A DNA stretch of 64,000 nt from Acidimicrobiaceae bacterium (GCA_028819005.1 JAPPMP010000042.1:1-64000); one strand, 5' to 3'. Positions 8,033-17,293 are shown, numbered from the stretch's first letter. The notes: generated by a model from the letters alone, not told the origin. Numbers and translations: made by a program.

Positions 8033-9367
8033 TCAGCAGTGCTCGATGAAGCGGTCCCGCTCCCATTGGCTGACATGGTCGGGGTCATCGGATTCGGAGT
8101 TCTCGGCTTCGAGTGCCACTTCGGCGGCAGCGATGCTCGCGTAACTGCGTGAGAACATGTCTCCGAGCTGCTGCGCCAGCGTGCTCGACTCGTACGCGGC
8201 GACAGCCCCGGAGAGGTCTGTGGGCAGCGGCGTGCAATCGCCGGGGTTGGTGTACATGTCGCCCTGGCTCATCGGCGGGGGGACAAGGCTCCGCTCCACG
8301 CCGTCGGCGCCCGCAGCCAGAACACCGGCGATGATCAGGTAGGGGTTGGCGTCTGCGCCCGCGGGCCGGAACTCCACGCGGTTTGCCGATGATCCCGATT
8401 CGGTGATGCAACGGGCCAGAACCGTGCGGTTGTCGAGTCCCCAGTGAACGTGTGTGGGAGCGAAGGTGTAGGGCCGGATCCGCTTTGGACCGTTGGATGT
8501 GGGCGAACCGAGCAGGGTCAGCGGCAACGTGTGTTCCAAGAGCCCGGCGAGCCATTTTGACATCAACTCGTTCGGCTCCTCGTCGGAGTCGGCAAAGGCG
8601 TTGGCTCCGTCGACGTTGAGGCTGGTATGAACGTGCATCCCCGAACCTGAGGCCTCGGTCCAGGGTTTCGGCATGAACGTTGCTCGCAGGCCGTGTTGCA
8701 CCGCAACCTGCTTGATGATGCTCTTGTACAACACGGTGTTGTCGGCCGCGGTCATTGCATCAGCGGGACCGGTGTTGAGTTCTATCTGGCCGGGTCCGTA
8801 CTCCGCGTTGGACGACTCAACCTCGATACCCGCCCCGGCGATTGCATGGCGCATGTCGCGCAGAACCTCTTCGAGTTCGAGCGCGTCGGTGAGCGAGCTG
8901 TACTGGATGTGGTTCTGCACCGGCTCCCAGTCCGGAGTGCAGAGATAGAACTCCATCTCGGTCGCCACAAGGGGGTCGAGTCCTTGTTCTCGGCAGCGTT
9001 CGATCTGGTTCGCCAGGACTGATCGAGGCGCCAGCGGGTGCGGTTCGTTGTTGGGATCGAACGCGTCCGCGAAGACGAGCGCGTATCCGGGGCGGTACGT
9101 CAAGATCCGCATGGACTGGAGATCCGGCACCAGGCGACAGTCGAGGTAGCCGGTGTCCATGTTGACGAACTCGTTGTCGGGCAGGTCGTCTTGCATGTCG
9201 AAGACGAACATGGCGTCGGCGATGCTCACACCGCTCTCCGCGACGCTCGTGAAGAAGCGGTCGACGGGTACACGCTTGCCGCGCAGTCGACCCTGCGTGT
9301 CGGGAGCTCCGACTTCAACTGTGTGGATGTCGTGCTCGGCGGCTTTCTCTCGGAGTTCGCTGATCAT
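8033..9367 (-). CDS. Glutamine synthetase-like gamma-glutamyl-amine ligase
   Basis: This 444-residue protein has the catalytic domain of the glutamine synthetase superfamily: 'EMEF' (137-140), 'NAEYGPGQIELN' (187-198), 'GSGMHVHTSLN' (241-251) and 'SANRVEFRPAGADANPY'. It resembles the PuuA/GlnA3-like branch, which uses ATP to join glutamate to an amine rather than ammonia. In this operon, with an alcohol and an aldehyde dehydrogenase beside it and a PuuD-type hydrolase at 22364, gamma-glutamylation of a catabolised amine is the most economical reading. Ordinary glutamine synthesis is less likely given the P450 operon context. Confidence 0.82.
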   Translation of the reverse strand: MISELREKAAEHDIHTVEVGAPDTQGRLRGKRVPVDRFFTSVAESGVSIADAMFVFDMQDDLPDNEFVNMDTGYLDCRLVPDLQSMRILTYRPGYALVFADAFDPNNEPHPLAPRSVLANQIERCREQGLDPLVATEMEFYLCTPDWEPVQNHIQYSSLTDALELEEVLRDMRHAIAGAGIEVESSNAEYGPGQIELNTGPADAMTAADNTVLYKSIIKQVAVQHGLRATFMPKPWTEASGSGMHVHTSLNVDGANAFADSDEEPNELMSKWLAGLLEHTLPLTLLGSPTSNGPKRIRPYTFAPTHVHWGLDNRTVLARCITESGSSANRVEFRPAGADANPYLIIAGVLAAGADGVERSLVPPPMSQGDMYTNPGDCTPLPTDLSGAVAAYESSTLAQQLGDMFSRSYASIAAAEVALEAENSESDDPDHVSQWERDRFIEHC

Positions 9368-9415
9368 GTGAAGTCCCTTTCACTGATTGGATGTTGACTG
9401 GTTTCTTGGTTGGGT

Positions 9416-10417
9416 CTACAACTCGGTCGGGTTGGGACCGTGGTTGGGATTGGCAATAAGGACGATACGGCCGCGAGCCTCTCCGGCTCGGAGCCGGTCG
9501 TGGGCTTGTTGAGCTTCGGCAAGCGGCAGGGTCTCGACCGGTTGAATGATCGAAGGCTCGCGACGGGCAAGGTCCAACAGTTCGTCGAGTTGGCTGCGGC
9601 TGCCCCAAATGCTGGACAAGAAACGGGCTTCGTGGGGCACCGCGCCGAAACCGAAGGGAATGCGCCCGCCTCGGAGTCCGACGACTGCGACCATGCCGCG
9701 CCTGGCGACGACCGCAGCGGCAGTGGTGAGAGTGGCTCGCGCACCGACGAAATCGATCACGACGTCGGCTGCAGAGAGGTCATCATCGGGTGAAGCAGCA
9801 GCGTGTGCCCCTATCTCGAGTGCTGTTGCTCGCTTGTGGTCCGAGGAGTCCAGAGCGGTCACATGGGCATCGCTCAGCAAACGCAGAAAGCGAACGGCGA
9901 ACTGGCCCAGCCCGCCTGCCCCGATGACCAGAGCACGACCGGCCGGCCCGCGCTCTGCCAGGATGCCCAGCCCGTGGTTGACGGCCCGATATGCAGTCAG
10001 TCCACCGCAGGCCAGCGGAGCGGAGGCCACAGGATCCAAGTCGCCGAGCGGTGCCAGATAACGGCGGTTTCTCACCCACATTCGCTCACAGTAGCCACCG
10101 TCGACCAACAGGCCGGCTTCGGTGCTGTTGCTGCAGATCATCTCAAGGTCGGCGTCGCACTCAGCGCAGTCACGGCAGCCCCAGGGAGCGTAGACCATCA
10201 CGGCGCCGAGTTCGGGGTGCTGTCCGGTGACCTCGTGGCCCAGCACGATCGGGTAGCTGCTCGCGTACTCCCCGTCGACGACATGAAGATCTGAGCGGCA
10301 CACACCACAGGCCGTGACCTCGATGATCTCCCCGCCCGCCTTGCCGGCTCCCGGCTCAGGGTGGAGTTCATCGACTTCCAGGGCTTGGCCCGGCGCGGGC
10401 AGAACTACGGCGCGCAT
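9416..10417 (-). CDS. Zinc-dependent alcohol dehydrogenase (MDR family)
   Basis: This 333-residue medium-chain dehydrogenase has the catalytic zinc motifs 'CGVCRSDLH' and 'LGHE', the structural zinc loop 'CRDCAECDADLEMIC', and the Rossmann motif 'GAGGLGQ'. I chose ATG 10417, which overlaps the upstream acyl-CoA dehydrogenase stop as TGATG. The longer ORF start at 10591 adds 58 unrelated residues read out of the neighbouring gene. It probably oxidises an alcohol made by P450 hydroxylation and passes the aldehyde to the dehydrogenase at 5015. Confidence 0.9.
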   Translation of the reverse strand: MRAVVLPAPGQALEVDELHPEPGAGKAGGEIIEVTACGVCRSDLHVVDGEYASSYPIVLGHEVTGQHPELGAVMVYAPWGCRDCAECDADLEMICSNSTEAGLLVDGGYCERMWVRNRRYLAPLGDLDPVASAPLACGGLTAYRAVNHGLGILAERGPAGRALVIGAGGLGQFAVRFLRLLSDAHVTALDSSDHKRATALEIGAHAAASPDDDLSAADVVIDFVGARATLTTAAAVVARRGMVAVVGLRGGRIPFGFGAVPHEARFLSSIWGSRSQLDELLDLARREPSIIQPVETLPLAEAQQAHDRLRAGEARGRIVLIANPNHGPNPTEL

Positions 10418-11619
10418 CAGTAACTCTTGGGTAGGCCGAGGCACTTCTGTGCGACGAAAGCGAGGACGAGATTGTTGTTGACCGGGGCCACCTGGTAGAG
10501 GCGGGTCTCGCGAAGCTTGCGCTCGATGTCGTATTCGACCGCGAACCCGAATCCGCCGTGAGTGTTGAGAGCCGCGTTGCCGGCTTCCCACGAAGCCTCA
10601 GAAGCGAGCATCTTCGCCATGTTGGCCTCGACTCCGCACGGCAGGTGAGCGTCGAACAGGTTGGCTGCTTTCCAGCGCATCAGGTCTGCGGCAGCGAGGT
10701 TGGTGTGCGCCTTGGCGAGGGGGAATTGCACACCCTGGTTCATGCCGATGGGGCGACCGAACACCTCCCGCTCGCGGGCGTAGGCGCTGGCCCGTTCCAA
10801 GAAGAAGCGGCCATCACCGATGCACTCGGCCGCGATCAGGATCCGTTCGGCGTTCATCCCGGTGAGAATGTGTCGAAAGCCGTTGCCCTCGCTTCCTACC
10901 AGGGCGTTCGCGGGAATCACCACATCGTCGAAGAACACTTCGGTGGTGTTGTGATTCATCCAGGTCGGTATGGGGTTGATGGTCAGTCCGTCGATGATTT
11001 CGCCGTTGCCGTCCCTCAATTCGAAGATGAACACCGACAGGCCGTCAAGTCGGCCCTCTGTTTGGCCGGTCGGGGTCGTGCGTGCGAGGAGGATCATCAG
11101 ATCCGAATGGAACGCTCGGGAAGTCCAGATTTTCTGACCGTTGATCAACCAGTTGTCGCCGCGGCGCTCTGCTCGGGTGCGAATGGCCGATGTCTCCGAA
11201 CCGGCGACCGGTTCGGTGACGCCGAAGGCCTGAAGGCGCTTGCGGCCATCGGCGATCTGCGGAAGGTAATGCCGTTTCTGTTCCTCAGAACCGTGGCGCA
11301 GCAGCGTGCCCATCACATACATCTGGGCATGGCAGACCGCTGGATTCCCGCCGCTGGCAGAAATCTCCTCGAGGATGACCGATGCTCCGGCGAGACTGAG
11401 ACCGCCGCCCCCGTACTCCTCGGGAATCAGCGAACCCAGCCACCCCTGGGCAGTGAGCTCCTCAACGAACTCCTCGGGATAGCGGTCGGGTTCGAGTCCG
11501 CGCCAGTATTCGTTGCCGTACTTGTCGCATAGCCGTCGCACCTCTGTGCGGATCACTTCGAAGTCCTCAGGCGCCTGGGCGACATGGGCGGCGTCGGTGG
11601 TCGTGTGCGTCGCGGCCAT
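10417..11619 (-). CDS. Acyl-CoA dehydrogenase
   Basis: This 400-residue FAD-dependent acyl-CoA dehydrogenase has N-terminal helical, middle beta and C-terminal helical domains, with 'VTEPVAGSETSAIRT' and 'WLINGQKIWTS' in the middle domain. The YEGT-type catalytic site is replaced by 'YQVAPVNN', but the helix G motif 'GMNAERILIA' keeps the Glu used by isovaleryl-CoA-type enzymes, so it is probably active. It follows the GntR gene with a two-base gap. The substrate is likely a short or branched acyl-CoA from the same pathway. Confidence 0.88.
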   Translation of the reverse strand: MAATHTTTDAAHVAQAPEDFEVIRTEVRRLCDKYGNEYWRGLEPDRYPEEFVEELTAQGWLGSLIPEEYGGGGLSLAGASVILEEISASGGNPAVCHAQMYVMGTLLRHGSEEQKRHYLPQIADGRKRLQAFGVTEPVAGSETSAIRTRAERRGDNWLINGQKIWTSRAFHSDLMILLARTTPTGQTEGRLDGLSVFIFELRDGNGEIIDGLTINPIPTWMNHNTTEVFFDDVVIPANALVGSEGNGFRHILTGMNAERILIAAECIGDGRFFLERASAYAREREVFGRPIGMNQGVQFPLAKAHTNLAAADLMRWKAANLFDAHLPCGVEANMAKMLASEASWEAGNAALNTHGGFGFAVEYDIERKLRETRLYQVAPVNNNLVLAFVAQKCLGLPKSY

Positions 11620-11621
11620 GG

Positions 11622-12317
11622 TCAGTTCATTCCCCCCTCGTCGCTCCAGAATCCCTGCCTCCGCAGTGCTTCGGTGGCAGCGACGCCGCTTTCGTGCAGG
11701 TGGGTCTCCATCGCTTGTCGGGCTCCCTCAGCGTCGCGTTCGACTATCGCGTTGAGGATCTTGCGGTGATGTTCGACAGCTTTCTCGTCCCAACCATCGG
11801 CGAACTCGTAGTAGTTGGCGGGAACCGATCGAACCAGCAATCGCAGCAGCCAGCGGGTCCGGCGCGGCGCGGCGGCGTTGACGACCCGGTGGAACTCCTC
11901 GTTGAGCGACGACAGGTTCTCGTCCGAGTCCGCAACGAAGCGCTCCTGTATCGCTTCGAGCTCGGCGATCTGTTCGTCTTTGAGGGTGTCTGCGGCCATC
12001 GCCGCGGCTCTGCCCGAGACCACTCCGTAGAGTTCGTAGTGATCGATGATGTCGTCGGGGGTCAGGCGAGCGACGAAGAAGCCGCGCCTCGGCGCCACAT
12101 CGAGAAGGCCTTCCTGGCCAAGCACAATGAGCGCTTCACGGATCGGGCTGCGACTCACATCAAGCGCACCGGCGATGGCGTCCTGATCGATCTTCGCGCC
12201 GGGTTTCAGCGCACCGGTGAGGATCAAGTCTCGGACGCAGCCGGCGACCTCGTCGGCGAGTCCACCACGGCGCCGCGACTGCGGCTCTATCCGGAAATAG
12301 GGGTTGTCGTCGGTCAT
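11622..12317 (-). CDS. GntR family regulator, FCD (FadR-like) subfamily
   Basis: This 231-residue protein has an N-terminal winged helix-turn-helix ('AIAGALDVSRSPIREALIVLGQEGLL', about 48-73) and an all-helical FCD effector domain with the Asp/His pattern of metal-binding members ('DHYELYGVVSGRAA', 'LNEEFHRVV', 'EHHRKIL'). It lies between the transporter and the catabolic genes and is probably the operon's local regulator, responding to an acid intermediate. The TTGTATACAA palindrome upstream of the operon fits the TNGTNNNACNA consensus of this family. Confidence 0.9.
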   Translation of the reverse strand: MTDDNPYFRIEPQSRRRGGLADEVAGCVRDLILTGALKPGAKIDQDAIAGALDVSRSPIREALIVLGQEGLLDVAPRRGFFVARLTPDDIIDHYELYGVVSGRAAAMAADTLKDEQIAELEAIQERFVADSDENLSSLNEEFHRVVNAAAPRRTRWLLRLLVRSVPANYYEFADGWDEKAVEHHRKILNAIVERDAEGARQAMETHLHESGVAATEALRRQGFWSDEGGMN

Positions 12318-12347
12318 AGTGCCTGCTTAGAGGTTGTTTCGTCCATA

Positions 12348-14234
12348 TCAGACCGTTCTCTCGGTTCCGAGGTAAGCGGCCCGTACCAGTGGATCTGCCT
12401 GTACCTCTTCTGCTGAGCCGTGAGCTATCACTTCGCCGTGATCGAATACGTAGATCCGGTCGGAGACGCCGGTGATGAAGTTCAGGTCATGGTCGATGAC
12501 CAGCACTCCGGCGCCGACTGTCGCTGCCATGTGGCGGACCTGCTCGATCATCTCGGCGGACTCGAGGTCGCTCATTCCGCTGGTCGGTTCGTCGAGAAGC
12601 AGGAACGAGGGGGCGAGAGCTGCGGCGCGGGCCAGTTCCAGCCGTCGGGAATTGCCGTAGTCGAGTTCACGGGCTCGCCGATCGCGGTACTCCCACAGAT
12701 CGGCTTCGGCGATCACCGAGTCGACGTCGATCAGTGTTCGACCCTGCCGATGACTCGCCGCGATCAAAGCCGATACCTCCACGTTCTCGCGCACTGTGAG
12801 AGCCGCGAAGAGTCGGAGGTTCTGGAACGTTCGCACGACGCCGAGCCGAGCGAGTCGATACGTCGGGGTGGAGGTGACGTCGTCGCCGTTGAGAGAGAAC
12901 TTCCCCGACGACGGTTCGACCAGCCCGGTGATGACGTTGACCATGGTCGTCTTTCCGGCTCCGTTCGGGCCGATGATGCCTATGACTTCGCCGCTTCTGG
13001 CGATCAAGCCGACGTCGCTGAGGGCTTTGAAGCCACCGAATGAGACGTCGATCCCGTGTGCTTCAAGGACTGACGGCTCAACCGATTCAAGCTCGGGCAG
13101 CGGTTCCGGTCTGCTCTCGGCTGCAGCCGCCTTGGCTCTGCCTCCGGCTCGAAAGCGCCCGAAGCGTGAACGGAGCCATTCGTCGAACTCCCAGTCGCCG
13201 AGCAGTCCGGAGGGTCGAAGGATCATGAACCCCAACATCGAGGCGCCCAGGAAGACCGTCTGCAGATTCTCGCGGAACACCCAGTCGAGCGGTTCCCCGT
13301 CGAGTCCGATGCCGAATATCTCGAATCCGTCCTGTCCGAGCCGGCGGGCGAGCTCCCGGCCTGCTGTCATCACCGCCACTCCCAGCAGTGCGCCCGTCAC
13401 GCTGTTGCGGCCGCCCACGATCAGCATCACCAGCGTGAGCAACGTGTAGTTGAAGAAGAAATTCTGGGGTAGCAGCGAGCCGTCCTCATAGACCCGCAAA
13501 CTGGCGCCGACACTCACGACTGCCACCGAGATCAACAGGGCGGCCATCTGTTGGACCAGCGGGTTGACCCCCATGGCGCGGGCGGCGAGATTGTCTTCAC
13601 GGGCAGCTGCTGCGAGGCGTCCGCTGCGACTTTGGGCATAGACGCGAGCCACGACCAAAGCCCCGAACAAGGCAATATAGATCGGCGCCCGCGTATCGAG
13701 TTTCCCGCCGATCGGGAAGAACAGTCCTGCTCGTTCCCCGCCGGTCAGTTCGGGCCAGTTGCGGGCCACCTCGTGGGTGACGAAGAGCAAGGCGAGAGTG
13801 ATGACAGTGGCCGAGACCGCCCCGGACTGGGCGCCGGAACGTGCGAGTCCCACCCCGATGACGAAAGCGACAGCGACGGTCAACAGCACCGCTATCAGAA
13901 CCGCGGCGGTGGAGCTGACATCGACTTCAGCCAGGCCGAAAGGTGCGTCCGGGATTCGTTTGGCCTTCTCTGCCGGAGAGATCGCGAAGACGGCGAACGT
14001 GTAACCCGCAATGGCGCCGAATCCGATGTGGCCGAAGGACAGCACACCGGTGTTGCCGACGTAGATCTGGATTCCGAGCACGATCACCGCGTCGATCAAC
14101 ATCACCGTGACGAGCCTCTCCGCGGCCCCGCCCAGCCAGTTCTGATAGATCAGACCAGCACCGACGAACGCGCTGAAGAGCAGCACCGAACCGATCACCG
14201 GAAAGGCCACGTCCCGACCGAGGCTTGGGAACAT
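12348..14234 (-). CDS. Fused LivM-LivG-type ABC importer permease/ATPase
   Basis: This 628-residue fusion has an N-terminal branched-chain-type permease with about nine membrane segments (including 'NTGVLSFGHIGFGAIAGYTFAVFA') and a C-terminal ATPase from about residue 390. The ATPase has Walker A 'GPNGAGKTT', a LivG-style degenerate signature 'LDYGNSRRLELARA' and Walker B 'LLLDEPTSG'. I prefer ATG 14234, with GGAGAG upstream, over the GTG at 14303. Fusion of the two subunits is common for this family in actinobacteria. With the neighbouring genes it forms a complete importer, probably for the compound degraded by the operon. Confidence 0.9.
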   Translation of the reverse strand: MFPSLGRDVAFPVIGSVLLFSAFVGAGLIYQNWLGGAAERLVTVMLIDAVIVLGIQIYVGNTGVLSFGHIGFGAIAGYTFAVFAISPAEKAKRIPDAPFGLAEVDVSSTAAVLIAVLLTVAVAFVIGVGLARSGAQSGAVSATVITLALLFVTHEVARNWPELTGGERAGLFFPIGGKLDTRAPIYIALFGALVVARVYAQSRSGRLAAAAREDNLAARAMGVNPLVQQMAALLISVAVVSVGASLRVYEDGSLLPQNFFFNYTLLTLVMLIVGGRNSVTGALLGVAVMTAGRELARRLGQDGFEIFGIGLDGEPLDWVFRENLQTVFLGASMLGFMILRPSGLLGDWEFDEWLRSRFGRFRAGGRAKAAAAESRPEPLPELESVEPSVLEAHGIDVSFGGFKALSDVGLIARSGEVIGIIGPNGAGKTTMVNVITGLVEPSSGKFSLNGDDVTSTPTYRLARLGVVRTFQNLRLFAALTVRENVEVSALIAASHRQGRTLIDVDSVIAEADLWEYRDRRARELDYGNSRRLELARAAALAPSFLLLDEPTSGMSDLESAEMIEQVRHMAATVGAGVLVIDHDLNFITGVSDRIYVFDHGEVIAHGSAEEVQADPLVRAAYLGTERTV

Positions 14235-14321
14235 CACACACTCTCCGCGCGGTGACGGGAAGCAATATCGTGCTCGGCGGGTCCGTGCCCCGACATCACA
14301 CACGCTCCGCGTGGGCGACGG
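14231..14321 (-). repeat. Duplicated permease/ATPase gene junction
   Basis: About 28 bases around the start of the fusion gene (14231-14258, ACATCACACACTCTCCGCGC) recur with few changes at 14293-14321, around the stop of the upstream permease. Each copy reads GCGGAG(A/C)GTGTGTGATG on the minus strand, a stop overlapping an ATG. The 62-bp spacing encloses a 20-codon ORF (14234-14296, beginning MSGHGPAEHD) that overlaps the permease stop at one end and the fusion gene start at the other. Confidence 0.8.
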
Positions 14322-15183
14322 TGATCAGACCCTGAGGCCTGAAGATGAACAACAGTGCGATCAACACGAAGACCACGCCTTCGGTGAGGCTCGCTATCGA
14401 GTCGGGCAGCCGGCTGCGCAGCAGCACCTCGGCCAGCCCCAGCGCGAAGCCTCCGAGCACCGCCCCGCGCAAGCTTCCGAGTCCGCCGATGAGGGCTGCC
14501 AGAACGCCTTTGAGCATCGGATCGATGCCGGCGGAGGGGGTGGTGCTGCCAGAGCGCATCAGCCAGAAGACGCCTGCGATGCCTGCCAGCAGGCCGGACA
14601 GGGCGAACGCCCCGCGGATCACCGAATCAGATTTCACGCCCATGAGTCGGGCTGTGTCGAAGTCAGCCGATGCTGCGCGCAACGCCAGACCGAACATGGT
14701 CCGCTGCAGGAGCATCGTGGTGGCGATCAGGGTGATGATCGTGACCACGATTACCACGGTGTCGAACACCTCGATGTTGAGCGGCCCCAGCGAATAGGTG
14801 TTCGTGACCCACCCCGGACGCGGATACGTCTTGACGGACGCGGAGACGTACAGAAGGAAGACCGCCGACACCACGAAATGCACCCCGAAGGAGGTGAGCA
14901 GCAATGTGAAGTCGGATTCTCCGCGTACTCGACTGAAGGCAACCCGCTCGATCACCAACGATGAAACCACCGCGCAGACAACGATCAGAGGTGCGATGAT
15001 GTACCACGACCAGCCTTGTTGCCCCGCAGCGTAAGCCGCGTAGCCGCTGATGGTGATGAGTTCACCGTGCGCGAAGTTGAGAAGGTGCATGACGCCGAAC
15101 ACCACCGCCACGCCGAGGGCCAGCAGTGCATAGATGCTTCCTCTTCCGAGACCGTCGATGAGGTTCTGGAGCAGTTCGATCAT
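14296..15183 (-). CDS. LivH-type branched-chain ABC permease
   Basis: This 295-residue integral membrane protein has about eight hydrophobic segments and typical LivH text near the N-terminus: 'LGRGSIYALLALGVAVVFGVMHLLNFAHGELI', then 'GVLAALIGGLGSLRGAVLGG' near the C-terminus. It lies two bases downstream of the LivF-like ATPase gene. It pairs with the permease half of the fusion protein to form the importer channel. Confidence 0.92.
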   Translation of the reverse strand: MIELLQNLIDGLGRGSIYALLALGVAVVFGVMHLLNFAHGELITISGYAAYAAGQQGWSWYIIAPLIVVCAVVSSLVIERVAFSRVRGESDFTLLLTSFGVHFVVSAVFLLYVSASVKTYPRPGWVTNTYSLGPLNIEVFDTVVIVVTIITLIATTMLLQRTMFGLALRAASADFDTARLMGVKSDSVIRGAFALSGLLAGIAGVFWLMRSGSTTPSAGIDPMLKGVLAALIGGLGSLRGAVLGGFALGLAEVLLRSRLPDSIASLTEGVVFVLIALLFIFRPQGLITVAHAERV

Positions 15184-15185
15184 CC

Positions 15186-15887
15186 TCAGCCGCCGATGAA
15201 CGTGCCGAACAGGTCGTCGTGCTTGCCCAGTTCGCCGCCTGCGCCTTCCGCGACGATTTCGCCACTCCGCAAGACGTAGGCCCGGTCAGCGATCTCGAGC
15301 ATTCGGGTGGCGTTCTGCTCGACCACGAGGAGTGTTCGTCCCTGCTGCCGAAGGGAGTCAATGAGTTCAAACACGGCGTCGACAAGAATTGGCGCAAGAC
15401 CGAGCGACGGTTCGTCCATCATCAGCAGCCGAGGCCTTGACATCAGGGCTCGGGCGATTGCCAGTTGTTGCGCTTCGCCTCCAGAGAGAAAGCCTGCTGC
15501 TGTGTTCCATTTCGAGCGCAACACCGTGAAGAGTTCCGCCATCTCGTTCAGGTCTTGGGTGCGGTTCGCGCCCGACTGGGTGCTCCCGCCGATCTTGAGA
15601 TTCTCTTCCACGGTCATGTCGGTGAAGATGCGGCGGTGCTCTGGGACCAGGGCGAGCCCCGAAAGCAGGAGCCTCTCCGGAGGGTGCCCAGTGACGTCTC
15701 TGCCTTCGAAAGAAATCCTGCCCGCTGACGGTTTCAGGAGTCCCGCGATCGAGTTGAGCAGAGTCGTTTTGCCCGCACCGTTGGGTCCGATGAGGCCTAC
15801 CACCTCACCGGACCCGACGGTCAGCGTTGCATCTCGAAGTGCCGCAATCGCACCGTACTTGGTTGTCAACCCCGTGACTTCGAGCAC
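15186..15887 (-). CDS. LivF-type ABC importer ATPase
   Basis: This 233-residue ATPase has Walker A 'GPNGAGKTT', signature 'LSGGEAQQLAIARAL' (Glu instead of Gln at the fourth position, as in LivF), Walker B 'LLMMDEPSLGLAP' and 'VVEQN' as the H-loop equivalent. The start is GTG at 15887, seven bases after the binding-protein stop. It is the second ATPase of the importer. Confidence 0.92.
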   Translation of the reverse strand: MLEVTGLTTKYGAIAALRDATLTVGSGEVVGLIGPNGAGKTTLLNSIAGLLKPSAGRISFEGRDVTGHPPERLLLSGLALVPEHRRIFTDMTVEENLKIGGSTQSGANRTQDLNEMAELFTVLRSKWNTAAGFLSGGEAQQLAIARALMSRPRLLMMDEPSLGLAPILVDAVFELIDSLRQQGRTLLVVEQNATRMLEIADRAYVLRSGEIVAEGAGGELGKHDDLFGTFIGG

Positions 15888-15894
15888 GGTTTGA

Positions 15895-17235
15895 TCAGCT
15901 GCGAGTGTCGACTAGGACATCCTCGCCGTTGACGATCCGGTTGATCGGGACTGCCTTGGGCGGAATGCCGTTCGTGCCCGCGTAGGTGATCTCGCCGGAC
16001 ATGCCCTGGAATCCAGAGATCTGTTGGACTGCTTCGCCTATCCGGGCGGGTTCGTCACAACCGCAGTCGAGCATTCCCTGGATGCCGAGGAACATGGAGT
16101 CGACGTAGAGGGCCATGAAGCCGCGGCTCTCAAGCGCTTCCCCGTTGACAGCCTCGTAGTGGGCGAGCAGCGAGTCGATCGGGTCGCCTGCACTGATGCT
16201 GGTGTGCGGGGTGTGGGCGATGCCCTCGTTGTTGTCCTCGGATTGGATTCCGGTCGCGTCGAGCGCGTCGGTGCCGATATAGGTGAGTCCGTCGAGTCCC
16301 TGCCCCTCCAGCTGGCCCCGCAGAGCGGTGACCTGGTAGCCGAGAGCGGCGGAGAATACGGCCTCGGTGTTGTCGGAGATGCCGGCGATCTCGTTTACCT
16401 GGGCGGAGAAGTCTGTGTCTTCGAACCATACGTAGGTCTGTGTGCTGACGACTTCGCCGCCACCCGCAATGAACGCCGCGGCGAACGCGTCCGGGTTGAC
16501 GCCGGTGTAGGGGACGCCTTCGCCTTCGGTGAACAGGATTGCCCTGGTTATTCCCTGGTCGAGTGCCCAGTTGGCAGCTGCGGAAGACATCTGGTGGTCG
16601 TCGAAGGTGACCAGATAGGAGTTGATCGAGGCGTCAGCCAGTGTCGGCTCTGTGGACGCAGCGACGAACAGCGGAACCCGTCCTTCGGTGGTCTGCAGAA
16701 TCGGCAGGGCGAAGTCGGCAAACGGTGGCCCGATCAAGAAGTGGGCACCCCAGTCGAGCAGTTCTTCGGCGGCGAGAGCGGCGTCGTCACCGACTTCTGC
16801 CACTCGGACTTCCACGGGACGGCCGTTGACGCCGCCAGCGCAGTTTGCGAGGTCGGCCACGAAAGGCACCAGGTTGGAACCGGGGATGTCGACGAATCCG
16901 ACAACATCGCTGAAGTCCATGGCCATGCCAACCCGGATCGGGTCGCCACTCGGCGCGTCGGCGCAGTCGTCGAGGTCGGCGGCGAGGATGCCGGCAATAT
17001 CGACCGTGTCGTCCATGTGTGGTTCGTCGGCCATGTCGTCGCCGTCGTCGTCCATGTCGCCGTCGTCCATGTGTGGTTCGTCGTCCATATCATCACCGTC
17101 GCCGCCATTGTCATCGTCGCTTTCGTCAACCATGTCGTCAGCGTCGACAGAAGCGTCGTCGCCGTCGTCATCGCCACAGGCCGCGGCAAACAGCGTGAAG
17201 ATCGCGAACAGTGCGATCAGGGTCTTTAGTTTCAT
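15895..17235 (-). CDS. Branched-chain-type substrate-binding lipoprotein
   Basis: This 446-residue lipoprotein starts at ATG 17235, after a GAGGGGGA ribosome site. The ORF-track start at 17310 lies upstream of the signal peptide. It has a signal peptide with lipobox 'FAAAC', then about 70 residues of Asp-rich linker with 'DDEPHMDD' and 'DDMADEPHMDD', then a Peripla_BP_6-like two-lobe domain ('IRVGMAMDFSDVVGFVDIPG'). It is the first gene of the long operon and delivers the substrate to the LivHMGF-like importer. The acidic Met/His-containing tether is unusual and is shared in style with the orphan binding protein at 29260. Confidence 0.9.
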   Translation of the reverse strand: MKLKTLIALFAIFTLFAAACGDDDGDDASVDADDMVDESDDDNGGDGDDMDDEPHMDDGDMDDDGDDMADEPHMDDTVDIAGILAADLDDCADAPSGDPIRVGMAMDFSDVVGFVDIPGSNLVPFVADLANCAGGVNGRPVEVRVAEVGDDAALAAEELLDWGAHFLIGPPFADFALPILQTTEGRVPLFVAASTEPTLADASINSYLVTFDDHQMSSAAANWALDQGITRAILFTEGEGVPYTGVNPDAFAAAFIAGGGEVVSTQTYVWFEDTDFSAQVNEIAGISDNTEAVFSAALGYQVTALRGQLEGQGLDGLTYIGTDALDATGIQSEDNNEGIAHTPHTSISAGDPIDSLLAHYEAVNGEALESRGFMALYVDSMFLGIQGMLDCGCDEPARIGEAVQQISGFQGMSGEITYAGTNGIPPKAVPINRIVNGEDVLVDTRS

Positions 17236-17293
17236 CTGGAGTCCCCCTCTAGGACGATGATCGGAGCACGGCTCGGAAGCCGTTTCCATTGGT

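Noticed and set aside
9416-10591. 391-residue version of the alcohol dehydrogenase
   Set aside because: The first 58 residues are Arg/Gln-rich shadow of the upstream gene; the family start is MRAVVLPAPG at 10417.
16024-17229. 401-residue plus-strand ORF
   Set aside because: It is antisense to the binding lipoprotein; its Val/His-rich text mirrors the Asp-rich linker.
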